Shown: positions 1-5,550 of the stretch, one piece after another
Position numbering within the stretch: the stretch's first letter is position 1
Layout of the letters: every line of letters begins with the position of its first letter
Assembly (NCBI GenBank): GCA_040877285.1
Contig: JBBDNZ010000069.1
Coordinates: 1 to 5,550 of the forward strand
DNA from: CANKHA01 sp040877285
GTDB lineage: Bacteria; Pseudomonadota; Alphaproteobacteria; Rhizobiales; Xanthobacteraceae
Direction of reading: 5' to 3'
Length of the DNA stretch: 5,550 bases
Notes under the pieces: generated by a model
The model's database searches: none
Seen by the model: only the letters and a program-made list of their open reading frames with translations
What the model was told of the DNA's origin: nothing
Translations under genes and position numbers: made by a program

Positions 1-3431
<3,431 letters not shown>

Positions 3432-3472
3432 CCGCTTCCCGCCGACCGCAGTCCGGCCACTTGGAACACGCC

Positions 3473-4213
3473 ATGCACAAGCTTGCAATTTCCCCAGCCA
3501 CCGCCGCCCGGGTCAAGGCGCGTTCCGGCAAGGAGCATCCTTTCGATGTCTTGGACCCGCGCCGCACCGCGCTTTTGGCCATCGACCTGCAAAACTACTT
3601 CCTCAAGCCCGGCGCCCAGGGCGAGACGCCCAACGCCCGCGGGATCGTGCCGGCGGTCAACCGCCTGGCTGCGGAGCTGCGCCGCCGCGGCGGCCATGTG
3701 GTCTGGATCAGGAACGGCACGGCGGGCACCCGGCAGAACTGGTCGATTTTCCACCTATACCTGATGACGCCGGAACGGCAGAAGCGCCGTTATAAAGAAA
3801 TGCAAAGCGGCGGCGACGGCTATGAATTCTGGCACGCGCTGGACATCGAGCCGGGCGACGCCAAGCTCGCCAAGAAAAGATTCAGCGCCTTCATCCGGGG
3901 CTCGTCGCGCATCGAGCGTCATCTGCGCGGCCGCGGCATCGACACGGTGCTGATCGCCGGCACCGCCACCAACGTCTGCTGCGAGAGCACCGCGCGCGAC
4001 GCCATGATGCTCAACTTCAAGGTGGTGATGGTGGCCGACGCGCTGGCCGCGCGCTCCGACGAGCTGCACAATGCCACGCTGACGGCCTTCTATTCCAATT
4101 TCGGCGACGTGCAGACGGTGAGCGAAGTTTTGGCGTCGCTCGATCGCGGCGCGAAAAATACCAAGCCCCAAAATTGGCGGGGCGCCCGGCGGGTTCTCCG
4201 CCGGACGGCCTAA
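3473..4213 (+). CDS. Isochorismatase-family cysteine hydrolase
   Basis: This 246-residue protein has the alpha/beta fold signatures of the isochorismatase/N-carbamoylsarcosine amidase/nicotinamidase superfamily. The likely catalytic triad is Asp38 in LLAIDLQNYF, Lys134 in AKKRFSAF, and Cys169 in GTATNVCCESTARDA. The family hydrolyses amide, ureido or (rarely) vinyl-ether bonds through a Cys thioester; the ATNVCxESTxRD stretch is closest to ureidoacrylate (RutB)-like or carbamoyl-amide hydrolases. No export signal is seen, so it should be cytoplasmic. I chose ATG 3473 because GGAA (3463-3466) is correctly spaced. In-frame TTG 3461 is possible, and ATG 3398 would run into the oxoprolinase gene. 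The gene is divergent from the oxoprolinase, with a 41-bp gap that suggests shared control. The last 13-14 residues (from about 233, NWRGARRVLRRTA) are encoded by a duplicated hairpin repeat and look like a non-native tail. Substrate unknown. Confidence 0.9.
   Translation: MHKLAISPATAARVKARSGKEHPFDVLDPRRTALLAIDLQNYFLKPGAQGETPNARGIVPAVNRLAAELRRRGGHVVWIRNGTAGTRQNWSIFHLYLMTPERQKRRYKEMQSGGDGYEFWHALDIEPGDAKLAKKRFSAFIRGSSRIERHLRGRGIDTVLIAGTATNVCCESTARDAMMLNFKVVMVADALAARSDELHNATLTAFYSNFGDVQTVSEVLASLDRGAKNTKPQNWRGARRVLRRTA
4168..4207 (-). terminator. Terminator-like hairpin repeat, copy 1 (after the TolB-like gene)
   Basis: This is one of two perfect 40-bp copies. The core is a 7-bp GC stem (CCGGCGG 4186-4192, CCGCCGG 4198-4204) around a 5-nt loop, with an interrupted outer stem. 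Read on the minus strand it lies just after the TGA of the TolB-like gene (4218-4216) and is followed by GCCAATTTT, as expected for an intrinsic terminator. It overlaps the 3' end of the convergent cysteine-hydrolase gene. On the plus strand a T-rich stretch (4211-4223) follows the stem, so the hairpin could serve both directions. Confidence 0.6.
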
Positions 4214-4215
4214 TT

Positions 4216-4701
4216 TCATTTTTGATCGTTTGTTTCGAGCGAACAGGATTTTCCGACAAGACGCTCGCAAACATAGTTTGAAACGTCATGCGCGACACGG
4301 CGCCAATTCTCCACCTCGGTCAGATACTGTTGGCCGGTCAAAAACCGGTTATCAAGATTGTCCAAAAGCCGGACTTCGATCTTGACCCGCCCGTCGCCCT
4401 GCCGGGCGACCTGTCCGCTAAGGCGCGCTTGCGCCCTCACGTCGCTGCGCCACCATTCGATCACCGCAAACGATCCGCTGCGCCGCAGATCGGCGGCAAC
4501 GGTCCGGTGAATATCGCGTGCGAGATCGATATCGGCCGGATTCTCGGCAATGAAGTACGGCAGGGAGATCGTCATCGGTAGTGTGCTGCTTTGCGCAGCG
4601 ACGATCCGCGGTTTTGCCAGCGCGCTCAGGAGCAAAAGTGCCGCGAGCGCGACCGCCATGGTGCGGATAGCCGGGGCGAGGCGAGCAAAACCGATTTTCA
4701 T
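4216..4701 (-). CDS. Secreted TolB N-terminal-domain-like protein, no beta-propeller
   Basis: This 161-residue protein has a clear signal peptide: basic start (MKIGFAR), hydrophobic core at about 14-29 and a likely cleavage at VAA-Q (34-37), so it should be periplasmic. The mature part follows the N-terminal domain of TolB in order: an LPYFIAENPADIDLARDI stretch, then AADLRRSGSFAVI, then SGQVARQGDGRVKIEVRLLD, then LTGQQYLTEVENWRRVAHDVS and YVCERLVGKSC near the end. True TolB is about 430 residues, with a six-bladed propeller after this domain; here the protein stops at the domain boundary. The segment between AVIEWW and LSGQV also looks shorter than in TolB. Cys145 and Cys153 could form a disulfide. 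The role is unknown; a Tol-Pal accessory or a decayed tolB paralogue are both possible. The gene is convergent with the cysteine hydrolase, 2 bp between stop codons. A G-rich stretch (4712-4708) is a weak ribosome site. Confidence 0.85.
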   Translation of the reverse strand: MKIGFARLAPAIRTMAVALAALLLLSALAKPRIVAAQSSTLPMTISLPYFIAENPADIDLARDIHRTVAADLRRSGSFAVIEWWRSDVRAQARLSGQVARQGDGRVKIEVRLLDNLDNRFLTGQQYLTEVENWRRVAHDVSNYVCERLVGKSCSLETNDQK

Positions 4702-4827
4702 GGAATGTTGCCCCCAACGAAGGCCGTCGGCAATTCAGCAGTCTATCGGCGCACGCAAGCTACCGATGGATTTGTGGCCGAATCTCGACGGCCGCCGGCG
4801 TTCCGGGGTCGATCGCTGCGGCGTGCT
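4702..4827. other. Intergenic spacer between the TolB-like gene and the rnpB terminator
   Basis: This stretch should carry the promoter of the TolB-like gene, but I see no convincing -35/-10 pair. Open frames crossing it on the plus strand (for example 4550-4897) have no recognisable motif and run through the hairpin repeat and into rnpB, so I do not call a gene here. Confidence 0.4.
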
Positions 4828-4867
4828 CCAAAATTGGCGGGGCGCCCGGCGGGTTCTCCGCCGGACG
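4828..4867 (-). terminator. Terminator-like hairpin repeat, copy 2 (after rnpB)
   Basis: Identical over 40 bp to 4168-4207, exactly 660 bp away. Here the stem is nearly perfect and longer: GGGGCG 4839-4844 with CGCCCC 4866-4871, and CCGGCGG 4846-4852 with CCGCCGG 4858-4864, with a single C/A mismatch between them and a 5-nt loop. On the minus strand it begins about 10 nt after the 3' end of rnpB and is followed by GCCAATTTT, so it is the likely rnpB terminator. The outer arm extends 4 bp beyond the shared 40 bp. Confidence 0.7.
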
Positions 4868-4880
4868 CCCCTTATTAAAG

Positions 4881-5287
4881 CATCAGCCAGCCTGTAAGCC
4901 GGGTTCTGTATGGCGTCCTACACGGATGCAGAACGCGTGACGGCCATTCCTCTGCGACGCCGGTTGCCCGGCGCCTCTAGCAACCTACCCGGGCGGCTGA
5001 TCCGGACTCGATCCGGAGATTTCTCCCCGCGCCGCCCCTATTCGGTTTTGCTCCCGGTGGGGTTTGCCGTGCCGTTTCCGTCGCCGGAAACGCGGTGCGC
5101 TCTTACCGCACCGTTTCACCCTTGCCGCGGCATACGCAACGCTCCGCGGCGGTCTCGTCTCTGTGGCACTTTCCCTGGGGTTGCCCCCGCCGGACGTTAT
5201 CCGGCACCGTTAAGTCCATGGAGCCCGGACTTTCCTCCACGGCGGCCTTTCGGCCATTGCCGCAGCGGCCGTCCAGCCGACTGACCC
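4881..5287 (-). ncRNA. rnpB: RNase P RNA (bacterial type A)
   Basis: This is the catalytic RNA of RNase P, which trims the 5' leader of precursor tRNAs together with protein RnpA. On the minus strand the 5' conserved block GAGGAAAGTCCGGGCTCC lies at about 5238-5220, the 3' conserved block ACAGAACCCGGCTTACAG at 4909-4892, and GAGGAATGGCCGTCACG at about 4953-4937. Also present is the GGGAGCAAAACCGAATAGG segment typical of the type A catalytic core. The ends are set by helix P1: 5284-5275 (TCAGTCGGCT) pairs over 10 bp, with G-U pairs, to 4892-4883 (GGCTGGCTGA). The length of about 407 nt fits alphaproteobacterial examples. A hairpin with AATTTT follows the 3' end. Short open frames crossing it are artefacts. 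Exact mature ends are uncertain by a few nucleotides. Confidence 0.97.
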
Positions 5288-5320
5288 TATAGGAATGGGC
5301 ACTAGCAACCGCGGCGTCAA
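5288..5320 (-). promoter_or_regulatory. Probable rnpB promoter
   Basis: On the minus strand a good -35 box TTGACG (5320-5315) precedes rnpB. A 17-nt spacer leads to a weak -10 candidate, CATTCC (5297-5292); the better-looking TATAGG (5291-5286) is too far at 23 nt and probably overlaps the transcription start. The -35 box matches the alphaproteobacterial TTGAC consensus. The location of the -10 box is uncertain. Confidence 0.5.
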
Positions 5321-5377
5321 GGGGCAAAGCATCGCTATGCTATTGAATTTGCCGGGCGAAAAGGCTCCACTGCCTCC

Positions 5378-5550
5378 ATGAGCGCTGATTTCGAAGACCA
5401 CTGCTGGAAAGACGTCATCCCGCCGGAGGTGCTGGAGATTTACTCAGCCTATCGGCGCAAGACTCTCGTCGGCCCCGCGCCCGCGCTGGTCGCCATCGAC
5501 CTTTATGAATCCGCCTACCAGGGCGGCAACAAACCCATGGCGGAACTGGC
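5378..5550 (+). CDS. Isochorismatase-family hydrolase, second type (5' part only)
   Basis: Only the first 57 residues are inside the window. After a charged N-terminus with WKDVIPPEVLEIYSAYRR (10-27) comes GPAPALVAIDLYESAYQGG (32-50). There the hydrophobic-strand-plus-Asp pattern (Asp41) matches the first catalytic residue of isochorismatase-fold cysteine hydrolases such as N-carbamoylsarcosine amidase. The catalytic Lys and Cys lie beyond the right edge, so activity cannot be judged. The N-terminus is unlike that of the hydrolase at 3473-4213, so the two are not recent duplicates. The ATG at 5378 is the only in-frame ATG; the nearest AAGG (5361-5364) is rather far upstream, so translation may be weakly initiated or leaderless. 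It is divergent from rnpB, with a 90-bp gap. Confidence 0.75.
   Translation, partial: MSADFEDHCWKDVIPPEVLEIYSAYRRKTLVGPAPALVAIDLYESAYQGGNKPMAEL

Noticed and set aside
4550..4897. Plus-strand 115-codon frame ending in the hairpin repeat
   Set aside because: It begins antisense to the TolB-like signal peptide, has no family motif and runs through the terminator into rnpB. Its resemblance to the cysteine hydrolase tail comes only from the shared repeat.
4910..5284. Plus-strand 124-codon frame and other short frames over 4900-5400
   Set aside because: They cover the RNase P RNA gene, whose conserved sequence and P1 pairing explain the region fully.
5329..5342. Small inverted repeat AGCAT-CGCT-ATGCT upstream of the second hydrolase
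   Set aside because: A 5-bp arm is expected by chance, and nothing else supports an operator.

Overview
This GC-rich 5.55-kb window looks like chromosomal DNA of an alphaproteobacterium, most likely in the order Hyphomicrobiales (Bradyrhizobium/Rhodopseudomonas/Xanthobacteraceae-like). The basis is codon usage, the RNase P RNA, a TolB-like N-terminal domain, and two mosaic palindromic repeats of a kind I recognise from that group. No database search was run.

Layout. (1) 3431 down to the left edge, minus strand: one uninterrupted frame of 1143 codons encoding a fused hydantoinase A + hydantoinase B protein (5-oxoprolinase/N-methylhydantoinase family). Its C-terminus lies outside the window. 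Two different palindromic repeat elements (about 1649-1752 and 803-925) sit inside this frame without breaking it. (2) 3473-4213, plus: an isochorismatase-fold cysteine hydrolase, divergent from the oxoprolinase gene across a 41-bp gap. (3) 4216-4701, minus: a secreted 161-residue protein resembling only the N-terminal domain of TolB, convergent with the hydrolase (stop codons 2 bp apart). (4) 4881-5287, minus: rnpB, the RNase P RNA. (5) 5378 to the right edge, plus: the first 57 residues of a second, different isochorismatase-fold hydrolase.

A perfect 40-bp hairpin repeat occurs twice, exactly 660 bp apart. Each copy lies just downstream of a minus-strand transcription unit (the TolB-like gene and rnpB) and ends in AATTTT, so it is best read as a duplicated terminator module. 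Copy 1 is also translated on the plus strand as the last 13-14 residues of the cysteine hydrolase.

Functional reading (inference): an ATP-dependent cyclic-amide ring opener beside one or two amidohydrolases of the N-carbamoylsarcosine amidase superfamily resembles the two-step logic of hydantoin, N-methylhydantoin or related ureide breakdown. The substrate cannot be set from sequence alone. The rest is housekeeping (rnpB) or of unknown role (TolB-N-only protein). I see no CRISPR array, tRNA, transposase or phage gene. The most unusual feature is the pair of in-frame repeat insertions in the oxoprolinase gene.
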